From: Cucumis sativus
Lineage: Eukaryota > Streptophyta > Magnoliopsida > Cucurbitales > Cucurbitaceae
Direction: 5' to 3'
Length of the DNA: 64,000 nucleotides
NCBI RefSeq assembly: GCF_000004075.3
Contig: NC_026657.2
Location: 31,900,408 to 31,964,407 of the forward strand
The notes beneath the pieces are model-generated. The model was not told where the DNA came from and made no database searches. It saw only the letters and a list, made by a program, of their open reading frames with translations. Position numbers and translations under genes: made by a program. Below, one piece after another: positions 53,346-64,000 of this stretch; the first letter of the stretch is position 1; each line of letters starts with the position of its first letter.

Positions 53346-56300
53346 TGTAATCTTTTCTCAATGCAATTCCATTATAATAAATTCAATTTCTCCCTCTTAG
53401 ATTCTTTTGCCTTTTCATTCCATACACACTACCACTTATATAAATGCCATAGCAATTGATAAATTCTTAAAGTAATTTCTTCTATAAAACTAATCCAAAA
53501 GGTTAAAAGAATCCATCCATGAAACTTAAGAAGTGAATTGAAAAAAAAAATGTGGAGATTGTAGTTGGTGTGTTCTCTCCCTGTCTCCATTCTGGTGAAA
53601 CTTTTCTGGCCTGCAGCCTCGGCCAGCTGCTAGGATAAAAGAATCCATTCATGAAACTTAAGGAGTGAATTGTTTTGTTTTTAAGTTCAACGTGACATTT
53701 GGTATGAGTGGATTTGTTTGAACATCGTCCCGGACATCATACCTTCTGGTTGCGAGGATATACCATACCCAATTAAGTTAATACTGTTTATTTTATTTTA
53801 TTTTTTATATTCTTACTGACTATGGAGATATCATCCCTCCAAAATCTCTCTTATTTGCTAACAAGAGCTTAGTTTAATGAAAGAACTTTGAGATTTGTGG
53901 TTCAAATCCTTTTACCCCCAACTTATAGTATGGTGGTATTTGCAATTATATCATCAAACTTTCAATTGGAAGAATTGAGTCTTTAAGCTTGTACAAATGT
54001 TAAAATTGTACCTTTAAATTTAGATGTTGATCAAAATTTATTATTTAAGAGTCTAGATAGACCATTGCCATTGGTTTTTCTTTTTCTGGAGATGGAGAAA
54101 TTAAGCTTATAGTACACCTATAAATTTTTTCTTTTTCATTAATTATTAATTATTGGTCTCATGAAACCCATACAAATTCTTTCACTATTTTTTTTTTTTT
54201 TAGTTCAATAATTATGGGGTAGAAGGATAATAACTATCCAACTTTCAGACTACGATCAATACTTATAATTTATTTATTGAGTTAAATTTGAAATGACACA
54301 TAAATGATATACTCTCTTACATAATATTATCTTAATTGTTTTCATTTGGTAACTCTTTTATGGTTAGTGATCACTCCAATCTAAAAATTAATATCATTAA
54401 GCAAAACATACTATTTATTTATTCATTATAGTAACCATCACGTCATGGGTAATAATACACAAGAACGATTGAGATGTTTCTTATTTTTGTTTATTCTTTG
54501 TTTCTTTGTTTCCTTTTTTAATTTTTGTTTGTTTTTCGTTGGCCGGCTTCCTTCATTAACCGGCGGCAAATAAATCTGCATTATTTTTAACTAAAATAAA
54601 GGAAAAAAATCAACCAATTTCTTGATTGTAGATTGATAATATAAATTTATATCAATTAAGTTAAAATTTGATGTTGTAGCTGATTAATTTAATTTACTAA
54701 CATTATACAAAATATTTACTAACATTGTGTTGTTGTAGCTGATTAATTTAATTTGCTATTTTTAAAAATGTCCATTCATTTTAATAAATTTAATATTTAA
54801 TATATCTGTAATTAACATCATGCACTCTTTCTCATAAAATTAAATTTCAGTTAATACATATCACATTTTAAAAGTTTGAAGTTTTTTATTTTCTTAAATG
54901 AATTTCAAAATTCAATTGTGAAAATTGAATCTTTTCAAAGAGATCTTATGATAAAAACTCACATCAAACTTTATCTATATTTTATATAAATGATTTAGAA
55001 AATCATTTTAGTCCCTCTCTCTCTCTATTTATATAAAATAAGGTTTTTATGTTTAAACTTTGGATAAGAAACTACTTTACTTTCGAAATTGGATTGTTAA
55101 TTAATCTTAAATTTAGATGTTTGATCAACTTGAACGACTTGTTTAAACATACTTGACCTTTTACACATTTTTATACTTCGAACATGTCATTTCTATATCG
55201 TGATAAGTTTTTATTAAAATCACTTTTTAACATTTAACTATTCGTCACAAACACGTTAACTTAACAAAATTTTCATACCGTTTTATTTTGTTAGTGATGC
55301 CAACTATAGGAATCAAATATAAGAATAAACAAAAGCTAGAGGGACGCTCAAAGAAAAAAATAATTCGATATAATGTTCAAAGTGTAACCCGCAAGTTTAT
55401 AATTTAATTTAACTAATTGATATTATATCTAAATCTTATCTCTCTCATAACTCATGCCTCTTTATTATATCCTTATTTTTATATATTTTTGTTATTTTTA
55501 TTGTTTAATTAGTACCTTTATATATTTATATTAAATTTATTTTTTAAAAAATAAAGGAAATAAAAGGGGATGTTTGAATGTATATAATAAATTGATTTAA
55601 AATCCTTTAATAGTTGCATATATAATTTACTAGTGGGAGACGACTTCGAATCTAAAACAAATTATATATTAATAATACATGCAATTCTTGCAAGAAAAGG
55701 AATTAATTGATTAAGAATTAATTTGGATGAACACGTTCTTCCTTCATTACCCAACCGATTTATTTGTTTAATTACTTAATTATTTAATTATTATTGTTTT
55801 TCTTTGATAATGAGACACATCGAAAAAGATATTAGCAACTGCCCCATCCATTGGGGATTAAATTAATGAAATTCTGACTTAATTTCCACTTTATATTTCG
55901 ATATCTTTTTTTATTTTCCTGAAAAATTTAAAATCGAAATTTCCTTTTTTTGTGATTTGTTTTTTTGTTAACTGACCATTTTCTTAAAAATAAATTACAC
56001 CAATTTCTTATCTCTTTCTAATAGGATTTTGGTGCAATGTAATAAAAACAAGGGACGGTTTTTTTATCGGATATAAATTTTAAGGATACTTTCAACCATT
56101 TTACCTATTTACAATAATTTTCTTGAAAACAACTCATTTATATTACTATGTATACTATAATTTTCTAATGATTTGGCAAAATTTTAGTTTTTTCCTAAAA
56201 AAATTATTACATAAACAAAAACAGTATACATACGTATACACACACACAAAATAGGGTATTTTTTTACACATTATCAAATAACATTATAACAATGTTAATT

Positions 56301-56670
56301 TTGATGCCCTTTTGTGCCATTAATTTGTTTATTTCAAGCTTTTTTTCTACACATTCAATTAATGTCTAGAGGAAGTGAAATCAATAAAGAAGAAATTCAG
56401 AGATCATTAAGGGACCAAAATGAAAAAGGGAAAAGGGGAATTAATAATGAGTTAAACAAGCCTAGACTAAAAATTGTGAAAAAAGAAAAAATAAAGTATA
56501 TATTTTCCCACATAAACAAACCATTTAATACAAAAAAAAAAAAGGAACAAATTATTTAAATGATTAAAGGGGGAAAAAAAAAAACCCAAATGGTAATTAG
56601 TTACGGTAATTATAATAATTAACCACAGAAAATTGGAGACTAATTAGTAAGAAATCAAAAAAGGGTAAAA
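53346..56670. other. Intergenic between convergent fibrillin and VQ genes
   Basis: The first few hundred bases should hold the fibrillin 3' UTR. A 37-base direct repeat (TAAAAGAATCCATCCATGAA and onward) occurs at 53504-53540 and 53636-53672, 132 bases apart. From 53900 on the sequence is very AT-rich with no coding frame. Near 53865-53910 an A-box-like and a B-box-like sequence (GGTTCAAATCC) occur, a possible SINE head. Confidence 0.5.
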
Positions 56671-56702
56671 AGAAGAAGAAGAAGAAGAAGAAGAAGAAGA
56701 AA
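56671..56702. repeat. (GAA)n microsatellite directly after the VQ stop codon
   Basis: About ten AAG/GAA units on the plus strand end one base before the stop codon of the VQ gene, so its mRNA 3' UTR begins with UUC repeats. The CDS of the same gene contains a GAA-rich acidic tract in the opposite sense. Confidence 0.95.
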
Positions 56703-57221
56703 TTAAGCAAATTGAGTCTCTTCAAAACCATGCATTATTTGATGAGCCGAAGGAATCAACGGGAATTCACCCAATTCTTGGATAAACCCTTCAAATCCGA
56801 CGACGTCGTTCCACATCCCAACCACGTCCTCTAACATCTCTTCTTCTTCTTCGTCTTCTTCTTCTTCTTCGTCTTCTTCTTGATACTCGTCTTCCTTCTT
56901 CACCATTCTTCTCCGGCACCCCACGCCGCTGACTATCTCCGTCTTCCGATTATCGAACGCAGCCGCAGGCGGAATTTCAGGGGGAAGAATCTTGCCGTCC
57001 TCCGTTGCTTCTGGCTTTCCGGTGAGCCTCTGAACGAGCTCTCTGAAATTGGCGACGTCGGTTTTAATGATCTCCGGTGCGAAGATGTGAATGATGCGAA
57101 TTTTGGGCTTGGGCTTGGAAATGGGGTGGGAAGCTGAGTGAAGAGCCATGGAGGAGGGGCGAGCGGAGGTGGGCAAGAGATGAGGGCGTTGGCGTTGCTT
57201 CTTGATCAGAATGGCTTCCAT
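56703..57221 (-). CDS. VQ-motif protein (VQ17-like)
   Basis: A single exon of 172 residues without introns, as usual for VQ genes. The core motif FxxxVQxLTG is present as FRELVQRLTG at 59-68, preceded by PKIRIIHIFAPEIIKTDVAN. An acidic Glu/Asp run spans about 110-133, and the C-terminus (GFIQELGEFPLIP) is hydrophobic. VQ proteins bind the DNA-binding domain of group I and IIc WRKY factors and adjust defence and growth genes in the nucleus; some also enter plastids. Position next to the fibrillin gene matches Arabidopsis VQ17 (At2g42140) from memory. TATA-like TATTTATAGA lies at about 57302-57311 on the plus-strand listing (reverse TCTATAAATA), 80 bases upstream, which supports the start at 57221. 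Confidence 0.93.
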   Translation of the reverse strand: MEAILIKKQRQRPHLLPTSARPSSMALHSASHPISKPKPKIRIIHIFAPEIIKTDVANFRELVQRLTGKPEATEDGKILPPEIPPAAAFDNRKTEIVSGVGCRRRMVKKEDEYQEEDEEEEEDEEEEEMLEDVVGMWNDVVGFEGFIQELGEFPLIPSAHQIMHGFEETQFA

Positions 57222-57379
57222 TAGCTTATAATTAAAGAGAAAAAGAGAGTAAGAGAGAAAAGGGATTTTAGTTGGAGAGAAATGAAGAGAGATGGAGAGG
57301 GTATTTATAGAGAGGATTATTGTCAGTTGGAGTGAAGGATTGGATGAATCCTTCTCTCACTAAACCAACTTAATATTAT

Positions 57380-60300
57380 TCTATCTCAAACTATTTTACC
57401 TACTAACATTATTTACACCTCAATTAATTACTATTCTATTCATTTAAACTTCATAACTTTTTATCAATCACATTTTACAAATAATAACTAAGTTTATATC
57501 TAACACCAATCTCCATCGTTCCAAATTTCAATCCACCACATTTCACCGCCATCCTTCTTCATTGATACGTTACATTCAAAATCAAAATTTGTTCTTACAA
57601 ACCAACATACCTTCTTTCAACTAATATTATTATTGTTGTATTTTCAACTATCGTTTAAATTTTAGTTTTCAACTTTAAAACTCTTCCCCAAACTCCTCTC
57701 CGTTGATTAATTCTTCACTTTTTCATTTTTCGTCACTACAAAAATAAAAATCAACTCCAACAAAGGTATTAAAGGGTGACTTTGATGGTGTAATGAGCCA
57801 TCAAGAGTTACCCTCAACTTCCAACAAAGGTATTAAAGGCGTTGAGAGTTACCCTAGTTTTTTAGGGTTTAATTTTAAAAAGTAACTCCTAATGGTAGTA
57901 TTGCACAAACCTACGAGAGTTACCGATGAACTTCAGACAATATTAAAGAAGGCATCGGGAGTTTGTGCTTTACTTTTGATGTTAATTTATGTCATCTGTA
58001 AGAAGATAGAAGATACTTCTCTCCCAATAAACTTTTTTTGACATCGGAAAATGAGTTTTCTCTACCGTAAATGTTGATATTTATCCAATTATTTTAAAAG
58101 AATTTTTTTCTTTTAACGAACCTAGAGAGACTAAAAGCTAAACAAAAAAAAGTATGGAAGTTAAAGATTTATACATTCTTCCAAATGGTGAATGAAAAGC
58201 AAGGTTTGTACAACATATGATTATGCAACAAACACATTCTTGTAACTGAGAAAATAGTATTATATATGTCGGGATCATAGTGGAAAATTGTGTTACTGTC
58301 TTATCAATGACAATCAATGTTGCCTTTGTTACTTTAATTTGTTCATTCTCCTCTTTTTATTCAATACATAATTATATATATATATGTGTATTGGAATCTA
58401 TAATTATGTGTATTGGAATCTATTTGTTGATTCAAAACTTAAAATTCTAATTTCTTTTTCTCTAGTTCTTCAACTATTTCTCGACTTTTTTTGGGTCGAA
58501 GTTTTCTCGTGATTCTATACCTAATTAGAGGTAAACCCTCGACAATATAGGTTTAATGATATCTTCACACACGCACAGCCATCGTCCGTCTGATCAAACA
58601 AATGAGAAATAAAATAATAATCATAATAATTTTTTAAATTAAATATTCATTTATTTATTGAGAAATGATTTTGATTTTCTTTTTAAAGTTCCCGACGGAT
58701 TTATTGTCATCTTTAATCTAATATGCTTGTAGTTTGGACAGAGTCATGAAACGTCTTGAAAAACATGCTCCACAACTCAACCATTAACGTTTTCTATTTT
58801 GCAGGTTACATTCGTTGTTCCTATTTTATGCTTAATTCATGTTTCAACATTGTTGTTCTGCAAATCCAGCATTGTTCATCGAAGTTCTTGTTTTCGTGTA
58901 TTTGTTCCAAAATATTTTGAAATTTTACTACATTTCTAAATATTTTCCATAGCGTTTATCATATGAAAATAATTTTCCTTAAAAAAATAGACTAATTGTG
59001 CGATTTAATAATTTCAACAAGTTTGTTTTCCCATATATATCAACATCATTGAAAGTATCAACACTTTTCTTGATACTTGAAAGTTGGAATTAAAATACGT
59101 AATCACAAATTGATCCATAACTATGATATTATCATATTATACATTGAAAGAAAGTCGTGTAAGGCAAGGGGCACTTTTTTTTTTTTTGTCAAGGGGCAAA
59201 ACTTTATAACATATCAATAAGTCTTCATTAATATGTTAATAACATAAAGTCCTTTTTTCTAATTCATCTAATTATCATCAATGATAAGATCACAACTCAC
59301 CCGTACGACTACGGATTATAGAAAGCAAAGTCTTATTGATTTCTTTTTTTTTTTTTATAGAGTTTGTTCATTTGGACTATGTTTTATCTTTCCTAATCAA
59401 CACTTTGTGATTCAAATACCAATTTTGGAGAATGTTTTCATATTATTTTCAGTGCATTTCTATTTTAATTAAAATAATAAATACAAATAATATCTTGATT
59501 CTTAAACTTTTTAATTTTTTTCCATTTTTCCCATGCAGTGCTCTATTTTATTCTTGGTACTCCAAGCAGTCGCAACATTATATTAACGAATTCGAATATA
59601 CAATAATCATTTATTAAAAATACAAGAATACTTAAAACAAACCTTTTAAAGAAAAAGAAGACAAATTAAAAAGTAGCACCCAAACGAAAAATATAAAAAT
59701 TATAAGAACTAAAATTGCACCAAATACAAAAACTTATAACTCAAAATCAGATTAAACTCTCATATTAATTGAATTAAAAGTTTTATTTTCATGTTTTTTT
59801 TATAGAGAAGGAGAAGGAGAAGAAGAAGAGACAATATAAATTAGACAGGAAAGTGCTTCAAATATTAGTAAACATTTCCTATAATTACCATGTATGGAGC
59901 CTTAAATAAACAAGTTTAGGGGTTGGTTTAAGTAACAAAATTATGTTATGTAAAATACATAGTTGGTAGTAGTAGTTCATTATGTAATTTAAAATTACCA
60001 TTATTTATTTAATCATAGAGGTTAGTGATATTCCACTCCTCTCTCTCTCTATATATATATGACATATGTTATGTTTTCATATGTTAGGGGGGAAATAATT
60101 AACAATAATAATCCGAGTAGTTTATATATATATATATTATTTGTGATAAGAAAAAAACAATTAAAGAAACGTTATTAATTATTATTACTATGATTTTGAT
60201 TAAATTAGTTTGATTATTTATAAAATGAATCCGCGTAAAGAAGTTGGTAAGGAAGAGATATATGTATGTATGTATGTATGTATGAAGAAAAATGGAGAAA

Positions 60301-61480
60301 ATGTGAGTTGGGCTCCATAAACCAAACTACAAAACAAATCTCTACATATGGAAATAATATATTCCTTCATATCTCCTCACTCTCTATATTCCTACAAATG
60401 TTCACAACATTTCAAAACCTTCCTTTTCTAGTTAACCACAACTCAACCATCCATACATACCTACACCTTTATTAATATTTTGAAATTTGTCTCAATTAAA
60501 TTCTTAAATTTTTTGAATCCATATTTTAGGAATATATATATATATATTTATATTCAGTCTCTATAAAACTCATAAATATAAATAAATAAATAAGGCACAT
60601 ACTTCTATGTTTATTCTCATGATTAAAAAAAAAACTCATTGCTAATCGACTTTAAAAATCTAATCTTGGTTTAGGATTTATTATTATTACTTTTTAACAT
60701 AAAGTTTAAAGTTTAGGTATAATGCATTTTAAGTATAGAAAACTATATGAAAAGATAATTATATGAAAGTTATTTAAAAATAAGAATATGTTTAATTTTT
60801 TAAAATTAATTTAACAAAATGATAGTTGACTTGATTCTTTTTTTCGAAAAATGGAACGTTAGATCTCCATCTTCTAATATTGTACTAGAAAAATGATTTA
60901 AATTATTGTGAAGTAAGATAGTTGTGATTATTATCTAAAATAAATGGGTTTTTTTTTTAAATACGAGTAGATTCCATGGAGACAAAAAAAAAAGAAAATT
61001 AATAACGAGGAGAGAATAGTGTTGAAGCAAATGGCAAAGGAATTTTCATTTATGAATAAGTGAGAATCACATTTTATAATTATGACAACTCTTACAATGA
61101 TTTTTTGAATAAAGGGAGAGATGTGGACTTAATTGATTTTTAATATTAATAAAGAAATGATAAAGAGGTATGTAGTTTAAATTTTTATATTTTATTAAAC
61201 ACTACAATAAATTTGTTTTAGTTTTACCCTTATAATTGTAAATGTAGTATGATATATATTAAATTATTAAAAAAAGAATATTTGGAGAGGATGTTTTTAT
61301 GACCAACAAAAGAAATTTAATCCATCATTTTCTTTTCTGCTTTATTATTCAAACTTTAAACCTCAATATATAATTATGAATGAGCATAATATTAAAATGA
61401 ATAAAAAAACATATATATATATATATTTTTTATAATAATAATAATAATAAAGAAGCCCTCAAATTTACAGCTGTAGTGAT
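57380..61480. other. Long AT-rich intergenic region upstream of the VQ gene
   Basis: No coding region is seen. The sequence CCAACAAAGGTATTAAAGG occurs at about 57757 and 57821 within a local imperfect duplication that also repeats GAGAGTTACC. CACTACAAAAATAAAA at 57734 resembles a CACTA transposon end but has no partner. An (ATGT)n tract lies at 60260-60283, and several short AT runs are present. Confidence 0.55.
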
Positions 61481-61484
61481 TTGA

Positions 61485-61730
61485 GAGCCGGCAGAGAAAG
61501 TGAGAGAGAGGGTCGTCCGTGTGAGTAAGTTGAAACCGTCGGATCCGCACGTGAAAGTGACGGTGAGGATCAGAGATGACGTGGGGGTCTGACACGTCAT
61601 GAGAGAGAGAGAGAGAGCACACGAGTCCCGTGCGGATGTGGGCCGGAGGCTGAGTCCGAATCGTAACGGCCAATGAGCCCAAAACGTGGGTGTCCCCTCG
61701 CCGGAAACCAAACCTGACGTCTGCCTCCTT
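61485..61730. promoter_or_regulatory. GC-richer island with five ACGT-core motifs
   Basis: ACGT cores occur at 61548-61553 (CACGTG), 61577-61584 (TGACGTGG), 61594-61597 (GACACGTCAT), 61684-61687 (AAACGTGGG) and 61715-61721 (TGACGTC), all within 174 bases. A TGGGCC site II-like box lies near 61638, and GA runs surround them. ACGT cores are bound by plant bZIP and bHLH factors. The island looks like a promoter or enhancer, but no gene that I can recognise starts beside it on either strand. A (CTT)n tract follows at 61763-61790. Confidence 0.5.
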
Positions 61731-61799
61731 ACCTACTCTCTGCTCTCCATTTACGCCATTTGTTCTTCTTCTTCTTCTTCTTCTTCTTTCTTCCAAGTC

Positions 61800-64000
61800 T
61801 TGAGAGTAATGACAAAATTAAAGAATTAAGGTTTACTTTGATAATTATTATTTCATTTTTAGTATCTTACTAATAGGCTTAGTTTCACCATTATTTGAGA
61901 AAGCTTTTGGAATTCAAATTAAGTAAATGTGAACTCTCAATGGAATTCAAATGAAAACAAAGAACTACCCCCCAAACTTGGAACAATTCTATCATCTCCA
62001 AAATGAACACCCATTTTTGTTGTGTTTCCCCACATGCTCATCCACTATGCTATTTTTCTCAATATATATTCTCTTCAAATTAATTAATTCATTACATGCT
62101 TCAAGTTCAAACATCTCATCTCTCATCTCTCATCTCTCTAACAATTGGGTGCACAAGTTGGGGCTTAAAATTTCATAGTTGAGAAAAAAAACAAAGTTGA
62201 CTTAAATTTGACAACGATGTTGTGTGCTTTCATATTTTTGTATAATCAAACACAGAATCTATTTAATTCTCCTAAACAAAACAATCAAGACTTTAACTAC
62301 AAATGCTATTTTACCAATGTAATATATCTTGAAGAAATAATTCTTTTCAAATTAAAGCATTTTAACTCCATTCTGGTTTAAATTAATCAACATTTACTCA
62401 TGTTAAATCAATTAATTATTAGCCCATTACTCCAAAAACTTACATCAATTTGTAATTACTATTATTGATATTTTTCTAAACATAAAAGGTATACCTACTT
62501 TTGTTTTTTGTTTTTTTTTTTGTCTTTAAACTCTAAATTAATAATATGGAATTTCCAAATCAAATCCAGATAGGATAGTTTGTTTGACCAAAGTTTTAAT
62601 AATCATTTTCTAATGTGATTTAACATATGATTTAGGGTTAACACACACACACAAAAGTTGATATATATATATATATATATATAAAGAAAGACTATTGACA
62701 TTTCAAGTCAATATCTTTATGATTAAACCACCCACAACACCAACAAAAAAAATTAAATTTATTAATCAATGAAAATGGCTGCAATTTTGTGTTTCTATTG
62801 GTGTAATTGGAAAACCTAAGATAAAGTAATTAAAGTAATCAATTCATTAATTATTTAATATAGATTGATCCTCATCTCATTTGGTCCATTCCCCCCTTTT
62901 TATTATTATACTTTTCACCACTATAGGATATTTTATATAAAATATAAACATAGAGTAATAATTTAATGGTTAATTTTGTGAAGAGTGTAATTTAAGAGAT
63001 GGACTATTTGTTGTGTAATTGACTATATGTTTGAATATTGTGAGAACAAAAAAAAAAAAAAAAAAAAATACAAGATAACAAAAAAGTATTTTATATATTT
63101 GCACCATACCCACCTAATTTATTTCTAATTATTTGGAGAATAATTTTTTTTTCAACGTTTGAAACTTCAATAATAAAAATAACATTCAAATGGTACAAAT
63201 TAATTAATTTATGTTAGATTTGTTGTGGTAATTAAAAATTATTTTGGTATTAGTCAATAAATAAATTGTTGGAAAATAAGGAAAAGTATGGAGTAATAAT
63301 AGTGTGAACATCTTACATCATAGTGTAATTAGATACTCTAATCTCTAAGGTCAACATAAGTTTTTTTCTTAAAAAAATATTCTTATCTTTAACTTTCTTT
63401 ATTTGTTATCTATATTTTATAAAAAACGAGTAGTTTTTACTTTTCAACAAGTAATGTTTTTATTTTTTGAATTTAACTAATAATTCAACAATTTTATTTA
63501 GAAAGGGTAATGCAAAAAAGTGATTATCAAATGAGGTTAAAAAATATACAATATTTCTTCTTATGGTACTTAATGAGCGGAGTTTATGCAACGTTAATTA
63601 TAATGATTGCTAAAATGGTAACCGTTTATCTTAATCTACATATAGTTGGAACAAGTTTTAAAAATTACATTGTTTGCAGATATGCATTTTCAGCTATATT
63701 TGAAACAATTGGGCTTGAAAAAGATATTTGTTGGCCCATTTACTACCACAATTTCCCTTCTATTAAATGGACTTATTATGAAGCCTTCTAAGCTATTTTT
63801 GAGAACTCAATTTTCAAATTCAAGCTAATTGATTTTTAACAAATTACAAATTATTTCAAAGTTGAAGAACTAGATCTAAATTTGTCAAAAATTAAATCTA
63901 AGACTATCATCTAAGCGAGAAATATCACTATATACTTCAAAAATTGAAGTCTCTGTTTTGAAATTTTACAATATAAATTCCACATATAGAAACACTTAAA
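61800..64000. other. AT-rich intergenic sequence to the window end
   Basis: Simple repeats include TA at 62660-62684 and an A run at 63050-63068. Frames near 63510-63828 are hydrophobic, overlap one another and match no family that I know. No gene is supported. Confidence 0.5.

Noticed and set aside
53865-53910. tRNA-like A box and B box (GGTTCAAATCC)
   Set aside because: There is no cloverleaf, and no tail or target duplication was found; a SINE head is possible but not supported.
57734-57749. CACTACAAAAATAAAA resembling a CACTA transposon end
   Set aside because: No inverted partner end, target duplication or transposase was found in the next several kilobases.
61392-61796. 134-codon minus-strand frame across the ACGT island
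   Set aside because: It begins with an Arg run from a (CTT)n repeat, ends in an Ile run from a microsatellite and matches no family. The open frame is explained by GC-richer sequence, so I treat the stretch as regulatory.
63510-63828. Two overlapping hydrophobic frames near the right edge
   Set aside because: They overlap in different frames, have AT-driven composition and show no recognisable motif.

Overview
The window is nuclear DNA of a flowering plant, almost certainly a eudicot. It has long AT-rich spacers, short exons split by GT-AG introns, tri- and dinucleotide repeats, LINE and SINE debris, and plant-only families (plastid fibrillin, VQ protein, MOTHER OF FT AND TFL1). A cucurbit (Cucumis-like) genome fits the style, but that is a guess from memory and was not tested. 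I rebuilt every gene model exon by exon from splice signals and reading-frame continuity, so exon lists are given inside each entry.

Layout. 1-3526 (-): 5' part of an MTP5/MTPC2-type zinc transporter subunit that runs off the left edge. 5942-10085 (-): chloroplast Nudix hydrolase, NUDX23-like. 12224-16443 (-): protein with a C-terminal J-domain. 20637-23052 (+): actin with a leader intron. 24661-27518 (-): clade-D protein phosphatase 2C. 30791-32234 (-): small conserved plant protein of unknown function. 33894-40044 (-): DNA polymerase delta small subunit (POLD2, 14 exons, one GC-AG intron). 40607-41615 (+): broken partial copy of the MFT gene. 44012-45507 (+): intact MFT gene. 46390-53345 (+): plastid-lipid-associated protein (fibrillin). 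56703-57221 (-): single-exon VQ-motif protein. 57222-64000: no gene that I can support, apart from a GC-richer island near 61.5 kb with five ACGT-core motifs.

These are separately transcribed genes, not an operon, and they mostly have housekeeping roles. The gene order NUDX23 / J-protein / actin / POLD2 / fibrillin / VQ matches, from memory, Arabidopsis At2g42070-At2g42140. The MTP5-actin pairing matches At3g12100-At3g12110. The window therefore looks like an old conserved block into which the MFT and PP2C genes were added, or from which Arabidopsis lost them.

The most notable structures outside the genes are: the direct duplication of the 3' half of MFT; a four-unit tandem repeat of about 153 bp that makes up most of the actin leader intron; a 5'-truncated SINE with a perfect 15-bp target-site duplication in POLD2; LINE 3'-end remnants within and next to genes; and the ACGT cluster. 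I found no rRNA gene, convincing tRNA gene, CRISPR array, or sign of a wholly new biological system.
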